This document shows positions 23,777-34,670 of a stretch of DNA of 64,000 nucleotides, piece after piece. Positions within the stretch are counted from its first letter, which is position 1. Every line of letters begins with the position of its first letter. The position numbers were made by a program, and so were the translations under genes. A model generated the notes under the pieces. That model had not been told where the DNA came from. It worked only from the letters and a program-made list of their open reading frames with translations, and made no database searches. The stretch lies in NCBI RefSeq assembly GCF_000255135.1, contig NC_016751.1, positions 1,488,001 to 1,552,000 of the forward strand. The letters run 5' to 3'. The DNA comes from Marinitoga piezophila KA3. GTDB lineage: Bacteria > Thermotogota > Thermotogae > Petrotogales > Petrotogaceae.

Positions 23777-25963
23777 ATGAAAATACAGGGAAAGATTATG
23801 GCATTTTTTGTAATATCGCTTTTGGTGGTATTATTGGCATTTTCGGGGATTAGTATTTTAAATTCACAAAAATCTTTAAAAGCGAGTTTTACAGATAAAT
23901 TAATTATGGCGAGAAATTTAAAAATGGAATTTATAGGAAATTTACTTGAAGAAACAACTTCTGATCTTGAATATGTAAGAAATTTTGAAAAAATAAAGGA
24001 TGGTTTCTTTAATGCTTCAAATCTTTTTGAAGATTTTATGAACGTAATGACATTGGATACAATAATGAAGACATTAAGAGAAATTTATATAGAAAAAAAT
24101 CCATACAAAGACAAATCGCAATTATATGACTATTATTATGACGAAAAATTTGATAAAACAGGTTTTTCTGATGAAGTTATGAGCACTTTTTATGATTATA
24201 GTGTAATGCATTCAGATTTACAGAAGGATTTTAGAGATTTTATTAATATAAAAGGGTATAGCGATTTATTATTAATTTCTCCAAAAGGGTTAGTTTTGTA
24301 TTCGGTAAGTAAAAATGAAGATTTTGCAACAGATTTAAATAAGGCAAATACGATTTTATCTGAATTATACAGGACTTTAAAAGAAAAGAATGACAATGAA
24401 GTGCATTTTTCAAAAATAGGAAATTATTTTGGTAAACCGGGATTTTTTGCAGGTATAAAGGTTGAAGATGAAGATTTTGGATTATATGGTTATTTAGTAT
24501 TAAGAATTAATATTGAAAAAATAGATAAAATTTTACAGGATAATAGCGGTATGGGGGAAACAGGTGTAACTTATATTGTAGGAAACGATTATTTAATGAG
24601 AAATAATATTGCAGGGTTAAATACAATTCTCAGTCAAAAAGTTGAAACAGAACCTGTAAAAAAAGCATTAAATGGTGAATCTGGAGTTTTAATAACCAAA
24701 AATTTTGAAGGTAAAACAGTATTAAGTGCATATGCACCTTTTAAATTTAAAAATATTCATTGGGCTTTTGTATCTGAAGTTTCTGTATTGGAAGCATTAA
24801 GATCTGCTAATAACGTAAAAAATATTCTTATAATCACATCTTTTGTTATTTTGATTTTATCTATTGTTTTGTCTGTAATATTTGCAAGGAGAATATCAAA
24901 TCCATTGATGGAATTAAGTAAAAAAGTTGATAAATTTGCAGAGGGTGATTTTACAGTTAAGTTTGAAGCTAAAGGTAAAGATGAGGTTGCAATGATTACC
25001 AATTCTTTGAAGAACATGACGGAAAATCTTAGAAATACATTTATCTGGTTAAGAGAAGCAGGAGATAGAATTGAAAAATCATCAAATCATCTTGCAGATA
25101 TTTCAGAAAAAACCAGTGCAGCAAATGAAGATATTTTAGATAAAGCAAGAACAATAGAAAATAATGCTGAAAATGCTGCTGCTACCACAGAAGAATTAAC
25201 CTCTGGGGTTAATGAAGTATCAACAGCAGCACAGAATGTTTCTGAAATAGCGGTTGAAATTTCTCAAGAGGTAAATATAACAACTGAACTAACCCAAAAT
25301 GGTGAAAAATCGATAATTGAAATTACAGAAATTATCAGTGAAGCAGTTGATAAATCTAAACAGACGGAAAAAACTGTTGCAGTATTAGCTCAAAAAGCGA
25401 AGAATATTGGAGAGATTGTAGATACCATAACCAATATAACAGAACAAACTAATTTATTGGCATTAAATGCAGCAATAGAGGCAGCAAGAGCAGGAGAAGC
25501 AGGAAAAGGTTTTGCTGTAGTTGCCGATGAAATTAGAAAACTTGCAGAAGAAAGTAAAAAAGCTACAGAACAAATAGCGGTGATATTAAATGAAATAAGA
25601 AACGGTGCAGCTGAGGCAAATAAGGCAACAGACGAAACAGTAAATGTAATTTTAAATGTTGAAAAGAGTGCAGAAGAGGTCAAAGAGAAGTTTGAAGAGA
25701 TTCTCGAAAGAGTTGAAAGCATAAATATGAGAGTTGAAGGATTAACTGCCAGTGCAGAAGAACAAAGCGCTTCAACAGAAGAAATGGCAGCAGCAAGCGA
25801 TAAAACTGCTCAGATGATTCTTGAAATTTCAAATGAAATTACTGAAATTACAAGAGAAATAGAATTAGAAAGCGAAGATATGGAAAGTGTAAGTGAAAAA
25901 TCGGTGGAATTATCGAAATTAGTGGATGAATTAAATGAAAAATTAAATCAATTTAAGATATAA
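23777..25963 (+). CDS. methyl-accepting chemotaxis protein
   Basis: 728 residues. TM1 is near 8-29 and TM2 near 347-369, enclosing an outside sensor of about 315 residues that looks like a double-Cache domain ([15 protein letters not shown], then [17 protein letters not shown]). HAMP covers about 370-425 ([20 protein letters not shown]). The signalling hairpin tip, near 557-590, reads [20 protein letters not shown]. Helical methylation stretches with repeated Glu/Gln/Ala flank it. There is no C-terminal CheR-binding pentapeptide. The ligand is unknown. It is a single gene with its own promoter and terminator. Confidence 0.93.
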   Translation: MKIQGKIMAFFVISLLVVLLAFSGISILNSQKSLKASFTDKLIMARNLKMEFIGNLLEETTSDLEYVRNFEKIKDGFFNASNLFEDFMNVMTLDTIMKTLREIYIEKNPYKDKSQLYDYYYDEKFDKTGFSDEVMSTFYDYSVMHSDLQKDFRDFINIKGYSDLLLISPKGLVLYSVSKNEDFATDLNKANTILSELYRTLKEKNDNEVHFSKIGNYFGKPGFFAGIKVEDEDFGLYGYLVLRINIEKIDKILQDNSGMGETGVTYIVGNDYLMRNNIAGLNTILSQKVETEPVKKALNGESGVLITKNFEGKTVLSAYAPFKFKNIHWAFVSEVSVLEALRSANNVKNILIITSFVILILSIVLSVIFARRISNPLMELSKKVDKFAEGDFTVKFEAKGKDEVAMITNSLKNMTENLRNTFIWLREAGDRIEKSSNHLADISEKTSAANEDILDKARTIENNAENAAATTEELTSGVNEVSTAAQNVSEIAVEISQEVNITTELTQNGEKSIIEITEIISEAVDKSKQTEKTVAVLAQKAKNIGEIVDTITNITEQTNLLALNAAIEAARAGEAGKGFAVVADEIRKLAEESKKATEQIAVILNEIRNGAAEANKATDETVNVILNVEKSAEEVKEKFEEILERVESINMRVEGLTASAEEQSASTEEMAAASDKTAQMILEISNEITEITREIELESEDMESVSEKSVELSKLVDELNEKLNQFKI

Positions 25964-26000
25964 AAACAATCCCGGGCTTTCACGGTCCGGGATTGTTTTT
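25962..26000 (+). terminator. terminator of the chemoreceptor gene
   Basis: Perfect 14-bp stem AAAAACAATCCCGG / CCGGGATTGTTTTT with an 11-base loop. Confidence 0.92.
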
Positions 26001-26067
26001 ATTGTAAAGAAAAATAAAAATATTTGAATATTTTAGCAAACTTTTTTGATTTATAATATGTTAAATA

Positions 26068-26096
26068 TTGGATAAATCTACTATTTATGTTATAAT
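26068..26096 (+). promoter_or_regulatory. promoter of the pnp operon
   Basis: TTGGAT at 26068-26073, 17 bases, extended -10 TGTTATAAT ending at 26096. Confidence 0.78.
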
Positions 26097-26117
26097 TTAA
26101 TAAAAGGGGTGATATAA

Positions 26118-28280
26118 ATGAAGGTATGGGAAACAGAATTATTTGGAAGGAAGCTTGTAATCGAACATGGAAAGATGGCGAAACAGGCTCATGGATCTGT
26201 TTTGTTAAGATATGGGAAATCAGCGATACTTATTACAGCAACTGCCTCAAAAGAAGCAAAAGAAGGCGTTGATTTCTTGCCATTAACAGTAGAGTTCCAG
26301 GAAAAATTTTATGCAATAGGTAGAATTCCTGGCGGATTTGTAAAAAGAGAAGGAAGGCCAAGTGAAGAGGCTATATTGTCTTCAAGGCTTATAGATAGGC
26401 CTATAAGACCATTATTCCCAAAGGATTTTCATAATGATATTCAGGTAATTGTAACTGCATTATCAATGGATAATGATGATAGTATAGAAACATGGGGTAT
26501 AACAGGCGCATCATTTGCATTAAATGTTTCACCAATTCCATTTGAAGGTATGGTTGCAGGTGTTAGACTTGGATATGTAGATGGTGAATTTATTGTATTC
26601 CCAACTCAGGAGGAGTTAAAAAGAAGCAGGATGGATATTGTTGTTGCAGGAACTAAAGAAGCAATAACAATGGTTGAAGGTGAAGCCTTAGAAGTATCAG
26701 AAGAAGAAATGGTAAAGGCTTTAATGTTTGCTCATGATGCAATAAAGCAAATTGTGGAATTTCAGGAAAAAGTAATTTCTGAATTTAATATAGAAAAATG
26801 GGAAGTTGTTCCACCGGAAATTCCAGAAGGTTTTGTTGAAGATTTTGAAAAATTAATAGATAATGAAGAATTAAAGAAAAGAATTCTTGTAAAAGGTAAA
26901 AAGGATAGAGATGAAGCTCTTGGAAGTTATGAAAAAGAATTGCTTGAAAGATTCCAGAGTGAATATGTTGAAAAATGGGACAATGAAACATATGAAGCAA
27001 ATAAAAAATTCTTAAAAGAAGCATTTGATGATGCTATTAAAAAGTTAATGAGAAAGATGATTATAGAAGAAAATACCAGAGCCGATGGAAGGAAAATAGA
27101 TGAAATCAGACCTATAACCTGTGAAGTTGGATTATTTGAAAAAACACATGGTTCAGCATTATTTACAAGAGGAGAAACACAGAGTTTAGGTGTTGTAACT
27201 CTTGGTCAGCCATTTGACGTTCAAATAATAGATACAGTTTTCGAAGAAGGCGAAAAAAGATTTATGCTTCACTATAATTTCCCACCTTATTCCACAGGTG
27301 AAGTAAAGGGTTTAAGGTTAAGCAGAAGGGAAATTGGACATGGACATCTTGCTGAAAGAGCTTTAAAGAATTTATTGCCTTCAGAAGAAGAATTCCCATA
27401 TATTATACGTGTGGTTTCTGAAATTTTAGAATCAAACGGTTCTTCATCAATGGCTACAGTATGTTCAGGTTCATTGGCATTAATGGATGCAGGTGTTCCA
27501 ATGCCAAAACATATTGCCGGTGTTGCAATGGGGCTTATCTTTGAAGACGATAAATTTGTTGTTTTAACAGATATTCTCGGAATGGAAGACCATCTTGGAG
27601 ATATGGACTTTAAAGTTACAGGTACAAGAGATGGAATAACTGCGTTCCAGATGGATGTTAAGGTTGCTGGGGTTAATGAAGAAGTATTAACAGAAGCTTT
27701 AGATAGAGCTAAGAAAGCAAGATTGCATATTCTTGACATTATGTATAATACAATTCCTGAACCAAGAAAAGAGTTATCACCATATGCACCGCTTATTAAA
27801 ACAACGACAATTCCACTTGATAAAATCTCAGAAGTAATAGGACCAGGTGGAAGAGTAATTAAAGGTATTGGAAAAGATTATGATGTAGAGGTTTCAATAG
27901 ATGATGAAACAGGTCTTACAAAGGTTAGTGGTACTGATTTAAAGAAAATAGAAGAAGCAATTAATTATATCCAGAATATCATAAAAGAAGTAAAAGCCGG
28001 TGAAGCTTTTGATGGGAAAGTTGTAAGAATTGAAAATTACGGATTATTTGTTGAGATATTGCCGGGAAAACAGGGATTATTGCATATCTCAAACCTTGGA
28101 AAAGACGCCAAAGAAGCTATAAAAGGGTTTAAAATAGGTGATGTAATAAAGGTTGAAGTAATCAGTATAGATGACAGTGGAAAGATTCAGTTAAAAAAAT
28201 TTGGAGAACCAACAGCTCCAAGAAGAAATAATAATAATCGAAGACATTATGAAAAAAAGCCGGAGGAAAAGAATGATTGA
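26118..28280 (+). CDS. pnp: polyribonucleotide nucleotidyltransferase (PNPase)
   Basis: 720 residues, full length. It degrades RNA from the 3' end by phosphorolysis. Two RNase PH cores are present: the first with [10 protein letters not shown]-like [16 protein letters not shown] and [12 protein letters not shown], the second with [23 protein letters not shown] and the GGRVIKGIG region following. The KH domain is near 562-620 ([15 protein letters not shown]) and the S1 domain near 630-698 ([23 protein letters not shown]). A short basic tail ends the protein. The stop overlaps the next gene by eight bases, so the protease is translated from the same mRNA. Confidence 0.97.
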   Translation: MKVWETELFGRKLVIEHGKMAKQAHGSVLLRYGKSAILITATASKEAKEGVDFLPLTVEFQEKFYAIGRIPGGFVKREGRPSEEAILSSRLIDRPIRPLFPKDFHNDIQVIVTALSMDNDDSIETWGITGASFALNVSPIPFEGMVAGVRLGYVDGEFIVFPTQEELKRSRMDIVVAGTKEAITMVEGEALEVSEEEMVKALMFAHDAIKQIVEFQEKVISEFNIEKWEVVPPEIPEGFVEDFEKLIDNEELKKRILVKGKKDRDEALGSYEKELLERFQSEYVEKWDNETYEANKKFLKEAFDDAIKKLMRKMIIEENTRADGRKIDEIRPITCEVGLFEKTHGSALFTRGETQSLGVVTLGQPFDVQIIDTVFEEGEKRFMLHYNFPPYSTGEVKGLRLSRREIGHGHLAERALKNLLPSEEEFPYIIRVVSEILESNGSSSMATVCSGSLALMDAGVPMPKHIAGVAMGLIFEDDKFVVLTDILGMEDHLGDMDFKVTGTRDGITAFQMDVKVAGVNEEVLTEALDRAKKARLHILDIMYNTIPEPRKELSPYAPLIKTTTIPLDKISEVIGPGGRVIKGIGKDYDVEVSIDDETGLTKVSGTDLKKIEEAINYIQNIIKEVKAGEAFDGKVVRIENYGLFVEILPGKQGLLHISNLGKDAKEAIKGFKIGDVIKVEVISIDDSGKIQLKKFGEPTAPRRNNNNRRHYEKKPEEKND

Positions 28281-29496
28281 AAAAGTTGTTATAGATAATA
28301 GATTAGAAGTTTTGTTACTTCCCAGAGACACCATCAGGAGTGTCTCTGTTATTGCTGCAGTAAGAAATGGTTCATCACATGAAACAGAAGAAGTAATGGG
28401 AATCTCTCATTTAATTGAACACTCCGTTTTTAGAGGTACAGAAAACCGAAATATGGTTGAAATAAAAAGGCCTATAGAAGAATTTGGTGGTTCAATAAAT
28501 GCATTTACCGGAAAGAATCTTACAGCATATTATGCAAAAGTTCCATTAACAGCTTCTGAAATAGGACTGGAAATAATAATGGATATTATCTTTAATGCAA
28601 AATTTGATGAAAATGAGATAGAAAAAGAGAAAAGAATAGTTTTAGATGAAATTGCAATGTATGAAGACGAACCAGTTGATAATGTTTTTGAACAATTAAA
28701 TAAAATAATGTTTTCAAATACATTTGCCAATCCGATATTGGGAACCAAAGAAAGCGTTTCAAAATTAAATGCTGAAATTTTAAAAGATTATTATAGTCGT
28801 GAATATACACCTGAAAATACAGTTTTAATGCTTGTTGGACCTGGGAAAGAACTTGAAAAGCTTGTTTTAAAAATAGGTTCATTATTACCTGAAAGAAAAG
28901 GAAAGAAAAACAAATTTAACAGTCCGGTTTTTAAGGAATCTGTGCAAAGAAAAGAAAAGGAAAAAGAAGAATTATCTCAAATATATGTTTCATATGCATT
29001 TAAAGCTCCATCAAAAATGTCAAAGGACTTTTATCCTTCTATGGTATTAAAAACATTTTTAGGAAGCGGAATGAGCTCGTTGTTATTTACCAGAATACGC
29101 GAAGAAGCAGGTCTTGCATACGAAATATCTGCAGATTATTCTGGTTATAATGAAACAGGTGTATTTAATATATTTGCAGCCACAGTACCGGAAAACTTTG
29201 AACGTTTAAACGGTATAATCTTTGATACTATCAATAATTTAAAAAATATGGAAGATATAGAAAAATGGATTGAATATGGTAAAAAAAGATTATCAGGAAG
29301 ATATATGCTTGAAACAGAAAATAGCCTTAATTTTGGATTTTTGGCTCTGGATTATTATCTTGCATTTGATAAGATAATAGATATTGATAATATTGTTAAT
29401 ATAATTAATGCCCAAAGCAAAAAAGATATACTGGACAACGCAATAAAAATTTTTGAAAATGAACCGTATATATCGGTTGTTAAACCTAAAGGTTAA
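28273..29496 (+). CDS. M16-family zinc peptidase
   Basis: 407 residues from the ATG at 28273 (CGGAGGAAAAG upstream); a longer frame from 28201 lies inside pnp. The inverted zinc motif HLIEH is near residues 44-48, and the third ligand Glu lies in the [16 protein letters not shown] helix. The C-terminal half has the second, inactive M16 domain with [18 protein letters not shown]. Such processing peptidases are commonly placed right after pnp in bacteria. The substrate is unknown; cytoplasmic, as there is no signal peptide. Confidence 0.92.
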   Translation: MIEKVVIDNRLEVLLLPRDTIRSVSVIAAVRNGSSHETEEVMGISHLIEHSVFRGTENRNMVEIKRPIEEFGGSINAFTGKNLTAYYAKVPLTASEIGLEIIMDIIFNAKFDENEIEKEKRIVLDEIAMYEDEPVDNVFEQLNKIMFSNTFANPILGTKESVSKLNAEILKDYYSREYTPENTVLMLVGPGKELEKLVLKIGSLLPERKGKKNKFNSPVFKESVQRKEKEKEELSQIYVSYAFKAPSKMSKDFYPSMVLKTFLGSGMSSLLFTRIREEAGLAYEISADYSGYNETGVFNIFAATVPENFERLNGIIFDTINNLKNMEDIEKWIEYGKKRLSGRYMLETENSLNFGFLALDYYLAFDKIIDIDNIVNIINAQSKKDILDNAIKIFENEPYISVVKPKG

Positions 29497-29528
29497 GATC
29501 TAAAACCTAAATTATTGGGGTTGAAAAC

Positions 29529-30548
29529 TTGAGCAAAGTAAAAATTACGGATTTAAAACCCGGCATGATTGTAGGAGAAGATATATATAACTTAAAAAAT
29601 AGATTAAGTTTAAAAAAGGGTCAGGAATTAGATGAAAAGACCATAAAGATGCTCATTTCCTCAGATATCACAGAAATAGAGATTTTATCCTCTGAATCGC
29701 TTGGGACGGGATTTGTAGAAAAGGAATTTGAAGAGTTACCACCTATAATAGATGAAGAGGTTTATAATAGATGGATTGAATCCGTTGGGCATGTTTTTAG
29801 TCATTTTTCTAAAGAAGAGTTGTATATATCCTTAAACAATTTAACAGAAGAGATATATAAAAAATTTGATATAAAAAAAGAAAATATAGTATTGAATTTT
29901 CTAAATTCAATAGGAAATGAAAGTTTACTATATCATTCAATGAATACAGCAATTTTAGTATCATTAATTGCCAAAAAAGTGGAATTACCATATATTATGT
30001 ATAAACAAACGGTGAAATTTGCACTAATTCATGATATTGGTTATGCAATGCTCGGCGATAGGGTAATTAACGATTTTGAAAGTGAAGAAACCAATGCCAC
30101 ATTACATACAATTGTTGCATTTAAAAAATTACAGGGTTTAAAAAACGTATTAAATCATGAAATATTGGATAGTATTTTATATCATCATGAACGCTTTGAT
30201 GGTAAAGGAAAATTTCAGATGAAAGGTGAAAAAATTCCACCGCTTGTTAGAATTACCCAGGTTGCAGACGCATATACCTCATTAACAGAAATAGGATATA
30301 CGCCATATGAAGCTTTATCATGGATTTTAAAAAGATCAGGTTTTTTATTCGATCCGTATTATGTTGGACAATTATACGAAGTTACGGGATATTATCCAAC
30401 AGGAACACGTGTAAAATTGAATAATGGACAGGTAGGGATTGTGCTAAAACGAAATGAAATAGAAATTTTTCCATTGGTTCTTGTGGATAATGAAAAAATA
30501 CAAACAGGTCCCGATACAAATCTCTACATCCAGGAGGTTATAAAATGA
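29529..30548 (+). CDS. HD-GYP-like protein with altered signature motifs
   Basis: 339 residues with a TTG start at 29529 (GGGG nearby). The N-terminal part (KITDLKPGMIVGEDI) is a small beta domain common to HD-GYP proteins. The HD pair is at 168-169 but reads HDIGY rather than HDIGK. The second signature is HHERFDGKGKF at 219-229, lacking Tyr-Pro. The C-terminus has the usual GTRVKLNNGQVGIVL strand motif. Catalysis is therefore doubtful and a regulatory or dimer-partner role is possible. It overlaps the next paralogue by four bases (ATGA). Confidence 0.85.
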   Translation: MSKVKITDLKPGMIVGEDIYNLKNRLSLKKGQELDEKTIKMLISSDITEIEILSSESLGTGFVEKEFEELPPIIDEEVYNRWIESVGHVFSHFSKEELYISLNNLTEEIYKKFDIKKENIVLNFLNSIGNESLLYHSMNTAILVSLIAKKVELPYIMYKQTVKFALIHDIGYAMLGDRVINDFESEETNATLHTIVAFKKLQGLKNVLNHEILDSILYHHERFDGKGKFQMKGEKIPPLVRITQVADAYTSLTEIGYTPYEALSWILKRSGFLFDPYYVGQLYEVTGYYPTGTRVKLNNGQVGIVLKRNEIEIFPLVLVDNEKIQTGPDTNLYIQEVIK

Positions 30549-31618
30549 AAGTAATTTCTTTGAATAAAGCACAATTTGGAATGGTATTAGCTATGGATGT
30601 TAGAGATACAACGGGAAAAGTAATATTTAAGAAAAATACACCGCTTGACGAAAAGGTTATTGCTGTTTTAAAGAAAAGCGGTATATTTACCATTCCTGTG
30701 AAAAATCAAAAAAATACGATAACAGGTCTTCAAAAAGAAACCCAAAAATATGGAGTGGTAAGCAAAGAGCATCTTGATTTAGGATTTAAAAAGATAAAAA
30801 GTGTATTTAAAGTTCTGGAAGATTCTGGAAATATAGATATTGATACCGTAGTGGATATTGCCTCAACAATAAAAGAAGATATAGAAAAAAACTTTTCAGA
30901 TAAACTATTTGTTCCATTAAAAAAGTTGCAAACATTTGACGAATATTTATATTCGCACTCCTTGAATGTTATGATTATAAGTACATTGCTGGGTGTAGAA
31001 GCGGGTATTATAGGCGATGAATTGTTAAGCTTATCAATTTCAGCATTACTTCATGATATAGGAAAAACAAAGGTGCCTATTGAAATTATGAATGCTCCGA
31101 GAAAATTAACTCAGGAAGAAATGCAAATAATGAGAAATCATGTAAAGTTTGGTAAAGAATTATGTATTCAGAATAATATTAAAGATATAGGGATTGTTGC
31201 CGGGGTATATGAACACCATGAGCGTTTTGATGGTAAAGGATATTTAGAAGGAAAAACAAATGAAATGATAAGTGATTTTGGAAAGCTTATTTCCATAGCA
31301 GATGTATATGATGCGCTTACCAGCACAAGAAGTTATAAGGGGCCATGGACACCATATAAAACAATATCCTTTATATTAAGTAATGTTGAAAAACAATTTG
31401 ATGGAAGATTTGCTCAGGGATTAATAAATGCTTTTGGAGTTTATCCTGTTGGAACGAGAGTAAAATTAAGTAACGGACAATTTGGTACTATAGTAGCTTC
31501 AAATCGTTCCAATAAAATCAGACCTTTAATAAAAATCGATAGAGGCGATACAATAGATCTTTCCGAAGAAAAAACTATAAGAATAGTTGAAGTTTTAGAC
31601 TATATCTATATAGAATAA
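30545..31618 (+). CDS. HD-GYP domain protein
   Basis: 357 residues. An N-terminal domain of about 55 residues (SLNKAQFGMVLAMDVRDTTG) is followed by the HD core with HDIGK at 170-174 and HHERFDGKGYL at 224-234, where the final Pro is replaced by Leu. The C-terminus is PVGTRVKLSNGQFGTIVASN. By family it should hydrolyse cyclic-di-GMP to GMP or pGpG. It is strongly similar to its downstream neighbour (FDEYLYSHSLNVMI against YDEYLYSHSLNVMI), indicating tandem duplication. CAGGAGG precedes the ATG. Confidence 0.9.
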   Translation: MKVISLNKAQFGMVLAMDVRDTTGKVIFKKNTPLDEKVIAVLKKSGIFTIPVKNQKNTITGLQKETQKYGVVSKEHLDLGFKKIKSVFKVLEDSGNIDIDTVVDIASTIKEDIEKNFSDKLFVPLKKLQTFDEYLYSHSLNVMIISTLLGVEAGIIGDELLSLSISALLHDIGKTKVPIEIMNAPRKLTQEEMQIMRNHVKFGKELCIQNNIKDIGIVAGVYEHHERFDGKGYLEGKTNEMISDFGKLISIADVYDALTSTRSYKGPWTPYKTISFILSNVEKQFDGRFAQGLINAFGVYPVGTRVKLSNGQFGTIVASNRSNKIRPLIKIDRGDTIDLSEEKTIRIVEVLDYIYIE

Positions 31619-31629
31619 GGGGGATTTTA

Positions 31630-32718
31630 ATGAAATTTTTACCGTTAAATAAAATAAAAAGCGGTATGATATTGGCAATGGATGTAAAAGACATTGATGG
31701 CAATATCATATTTAAAAAAGGTAAGGTTATAGATTCCAATGTTTTGAACACACTTCAAAAAAATAATATATTAAAAGTTCCAATAAACGAATTAAAAAGA
31801 AAATCTGCACAGTCAGTGCAGAATATAAAAGAAATGGCATATACCCATAGTTTTTTAAGTAAAGAGGTATTGGAAAGAAGTTTTTCACAGGTAAAAGATC
31901 TTTTTGCTGAACTGGAAAAAGGCGGAGATGTTGACATAGACAAGGCAACAGAGGTTGCTTCAACAGTAACCGATGAAATGCAAAAAAATTTTTCAGACAA
32001 AATATATATACCCTTGAAAAAATTAAAAACATATGATGAATATCTGTATTCTCATTCATTAAATGTTATGATTCTGGGATCTTTAATAGGATTTGAGGCC
32101 GGTATTAGAGGTGATGAATTAACAGAATTAGCTTTATCGGGATTATTGCATGATATTGGAAAAACAAAGGTGGATCTTGAAATATTAAACGCACCAAGAA
32201 AATTATCTGCAGAAGAGTTTGAAGTTATGAAAAAACATGTTATGTACACAAAAGAAATTTTAGAAAATAATAGATTTGTTAGCGATAAGATATTACGAGG
32301 TGCAATTGAGCATCATGAAAGATATGATGGAACAGGATATTTTTTCAAGAAAAAAGGAAAGGATATCTCGGAATTTGGAAGAATATTAGCCCTTGCAGAT
32401 GTATATGATGCATTAACAAGTAAAAGGGTATATAAGGATCCATGGACGCCATACAAGACATTATCTTTTATATTATCACATGTAACCAAAAGTTTTGACC
32501 CTGAATATACTCAACATTTAATAAATGCATTTGGATTATTTCCAGCTGGAATGGTTGTTCAGTTAAGCAATAATAAAATAGGAATTGTAGTAGCATCTAA
32601 TAAAGCCAATAAAATGAAACCAATAGTAAAAATAGATGATGAACTTGTTGATACTGCAGAAGACAAAACGTTGAGAATAGTAAAAATTTTAGGATATAAA
32701 TATATAGATGAAGATTAA
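31630..32718 (+). CDS. HD-GYP domain protein, paralogue of the 30545 gene
   Basis: 362 residues with the same layout as the upstream gene: an N-terminal small domain (KSGMILAMDVKDIDGN), HDIGK at 174-178, HHERYDGTGYF at 228-238 (Phe for Pro) and a C-terminal NKIGIVVASNKANKMKP segment. A predicted cyclic-di-GMP phosphodiesterase. AAGGGGG precedes the ATG, 11 bases after the previous stop. Its TAA stop shares the TTAA palindrome at 32715-32718 with the stop of the convergent gene, with no terminator between them. Confidence 0.9.
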   Translation: MKFLPLNKIKSGMILAMDVKDIDGNIIFKKGKVIDSNVLNTLQKNNILKVPINELKRKSAQSVQNIKEMAYTHSFLSKEVLERSFSQVKDLFAELEKGGDVDIDKATEVASTVTDEMQKNFSDKIYIPLKKLKTYDEYLYSHSLNVMILGSLIGFEAGIRGDELTELALSGLLHDIGKTKVDLEILNAPRKLSAEEFEVMKKHVMYTKEILENNRFVSDKILRGAIEHHERYDGTGYFFKKKGKDISEFGRILALADVYDALTSKRVYKDPWTPYKTLSFILSHVTKSFDPEYTQHLINAFGLFPAGMVVQLSNNKIGIVVASNKANKMKPIVKIDDELVDTAEDKTLRIVKILGYKYIDED

Positions 32719-33773
32719 TCAGAATATTCAGAAACCTTTAATAAAATATATTTATTATTATCAAACAAAGCAATAAACTTCTTACTTAAACCAATATTAA
32801 TTTCATCATTTGAAAACCTTGCAAGTAAAGATCTTAATTTTCTTGGCTTTATTTCTACTAAATAATTATGGTTAAAATTAAGATCCAGATTCCATGTAAG
32901 CGTGGAATTTTTGTCTTTGCTTACAATATGTGATTTTTTCGAAAATACCATATAAACAGGTAAACCTTGTGGAATAGAAGTATAAATACGATTTAAAGAT
33001 TTCTTCAACGAAGAAATCTTTATTTTTTTATTTTCAATAAAATTATCAGGCAATTTAAAATCAATAACCTCTTCTTTTACTTCACTGCATGTACTTATTA
33101 TAAATCCCTGTCCCTTTAAAATAATATGATCTTTTCCTAAAAATATTTTTATTACTTCATTTGAAGAAATAAGTGAGAGTGATTTGATTATATGTCGCAC
33201 AGTTGTAAAGGGAATAAGTCTATTAAAATGTATATTATTTTTTATAAAAAAAGATATAGCTGATATATTAAAATTTTCGGATAAAGCATATATTTCATTA
33301 TTTTTTGTTGAAAAAAAATGAATAAATTCCCCTTCATAAGAATGAACGCTGGCGAAATCGAGCAATTCAAGAAATTTCTTTAAACGCATTTCAAATAAAA
33401 AAGTAATTTTATCTTCATTAATCTTAGGAATAGTAGAATTTTTATTACTATGTATATTTAATATCATTTCATCTAATTCTATTTTCAACCCTTCATCTAA
33501 AGCAAGCATTCTAACAAAAGGTGAAGAATTGCTTTTTAATCCTTTTAAGAGTCCTTTTAAATGTTGGATTGGGATTTCATATGTATTTTTAAAAGGAAAA
33601 AATTCCTTTGAAAAAAAGATATCGGCATTGGCACAACCATCAGTCATAGCCACACGTAAAACGTTATCGAAATAAAGATAAATATTTCTATGAATTGGCT
33701 CAACAGTACCGCAAAATTTATCAGCAAATTCAGTAATTTTTTTAAGTCTCTTTGTGGGTATCCAGCCTTCCAT
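32715..33773 (-). CDS. divergent DNA sliding-clamp (DnaN-like) protein
   Basis: 352 residues, close to the 360-370 of DnaN. No easy family motif, but the order of strands and helices fits three clamp domains. Domain 1 (1-110): IPTKRLKKITEFADKF, MTDG, then NTYEIPIQHLKGLLKGLKS as in the VPARKFFDICRGL segment of DnaN. Domain 2 (about 120-230): FLFEMRLKKFLELLDFAS, RLIPFTTVRHIIKSLSLI, IIFLGKDHI-like IKIFLGKDHIILKGQ. Domain 3 ends YLVEIKPRKLRSLLARFSND with INIGLS, then YILLKVSE. The ATDGHRLA segment is not kept. It is probably a paralogue, not the replicative clamp. It follows an exported-protein gene by 19 bases. Confidence 0.6.
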   Translation of the reverse strand: MEGWIPTKRLKKITEFADKFCGTVEPIHRNIYLYFDNVLRVAMTDGCANADIFFSKEFFPFKNTYEIPIQHLKGLLKGLKSNSSPFVRMLALDEGLKIELDEMILNIHSNKNSTIPKINEDKITFLFEMRLKKFLELLDFASVHSYEGEFIHFFSTKNNEIYALSENFNISAISFFIKNNIHFNRLIPFTTVRHIIKSLSLISSNEVIKIFLGKDHIILKGQGFIISTCSEVKEEVIDFKLPDNFIENKKIKISSLKKSLNRIYTSIPQGLPVYMVFSKKSHIVSKDKNSTLTWNLDLNFNHNYLVEIKPRKLRSLLARFSNDEINIGLSKKFIALFDNNKYILLKVSEYSD

Positions 33774-33792
33774 TAAAAATCCTCCATTTTTG

Positions 33793-34539
33793 TTAATTAC
33801 TTTCGAAAATGAAAATTGTTCCTGCTAAAGCCATAAAAACATCCATTATAAAACTCAAAAAAGATGAATTTTTCAATTTATCTAATTCATCGGAATTATT
33901 ATAAGTTTTTTGAAATAAAATGTTATTTTCATTATCTCTTAAAATTGCAGAGACTATATAGTGCCCTTTTACAACAGTATAATTAAATAAACTATAATCA
34001 TAAAAATTGTAATTTATAGTTATATTATGAACGTATATATCCAGAGAATAAAATTTTTTCTTTTTTGATTCAGGTGTATTTCCATTAAAACTTTCTGATA
34101 ATATATTTTTAAAAAGTATATTATCTATATTTGTATTTTTAAGAGAAGAAGATGATGGGTTAAACAATAAATAAAAATCAACTCCAATAGGAATAAAAAA
34201 AGAATAAAACAAAACATCATTATTTGACTTCATTAAATTAAAAAAAGTATATAATGCTGCGGTAAAAGCAGGAGCAGAATATTTTGCAATAGGGAGTGTA
34301 AATTGATTTACCTGTAATACATTATATCCAGAAGTATTATTCTTAAAATTATCATAAGAGCGATTGTCCACAAATGTATTAATTTTAATATATGCATCAT
34401 TTTCAACATAATCTTTAATATCGGATTTTATAGTCTGTGAAATTTTATAATAATAATTAGCCACATCCTTATCAAGATTAAAAGAAAGCCCAATTGCTGA
34501 AATAATCAATACGGTGAATAAGATTAAAGTTTTTTTCAT
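33793..34539 (-). CDS. exported protein of unknown function
   Basis: 248 residues, not recognised. A signal peptide (MKKTLILFTVLIISAIGLSF) is followed by a mature region rich in Asn, Tyr and Phe. A hydrophobic segment at about 228-245 (FIMDVFMALAGTIFIF) could anchor the C-terminus. A strand-rich middle (IYVHNITINYNFYDYSLFNY) suggests a small beta domain. GGGGGGA lies upstream of the start, and a minus-strand TATGATATAAT promoter is near 34585-34594. It is the first gene of an operon with the clamp-like gene, an unusual pairing. Confidence 0.65.
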   Translation of the reverse strand: MKKTLILFTVLIISAIGLSFNLDKDVANYYYKISQTIKSDIKDYVENDAYIKINTFVDNRSYDNFKNNTSGYNVLQVNQFTLPIAKYSAPAFTAALYTFFNLMKSNNDVLFYSFFIPIGVDFYLLFNPSSSSLKNTNIDNILFKNILSESFNGNTPESKKKKFYSLDIYVHNITINYNFYDYSLFNYTVVKGHYIVSAILRDNENNILFQKTYNNSDELDKLKNSSFLSFIMDVFMALAGTIFIFESN

Positions 34540-34612
34540 AAAAATCCCCCCTTCAAAATTAAAAACTATATTGTTATATAAAATATTATATCATAAAGTT
34601 AGAACATAATTC

Positions 34613-34654
34613 TTGACACATAGATTTTAATTTGTTATAATTCACTCAGTGAAT
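34613..34654 (+). promoter_or_regulatory. consensus promoter with 15-base palindromic operator, copy 1
   Basis: TTGACA at 34613-34618, 17 bases, extended -10 TGTTATAAT ending at 34641. ATTCACT-C-AGTGAAT at 34640-34654 overlaps the last two bases of the -10. The identical arrangement stands at 36766-36807. The gene directly downstream encodes a DNA-binding protein, which is the natural candidate to bind it. Confidence 0.85.
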
Positions 34655-34670
34655 AAAAAGAGGTGAAAGC

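Noticed and set aside
33793-34539. Assigning the exported protein as a lipoprotein
   Set aside because: The signal peptide has no lipobox cysteine.
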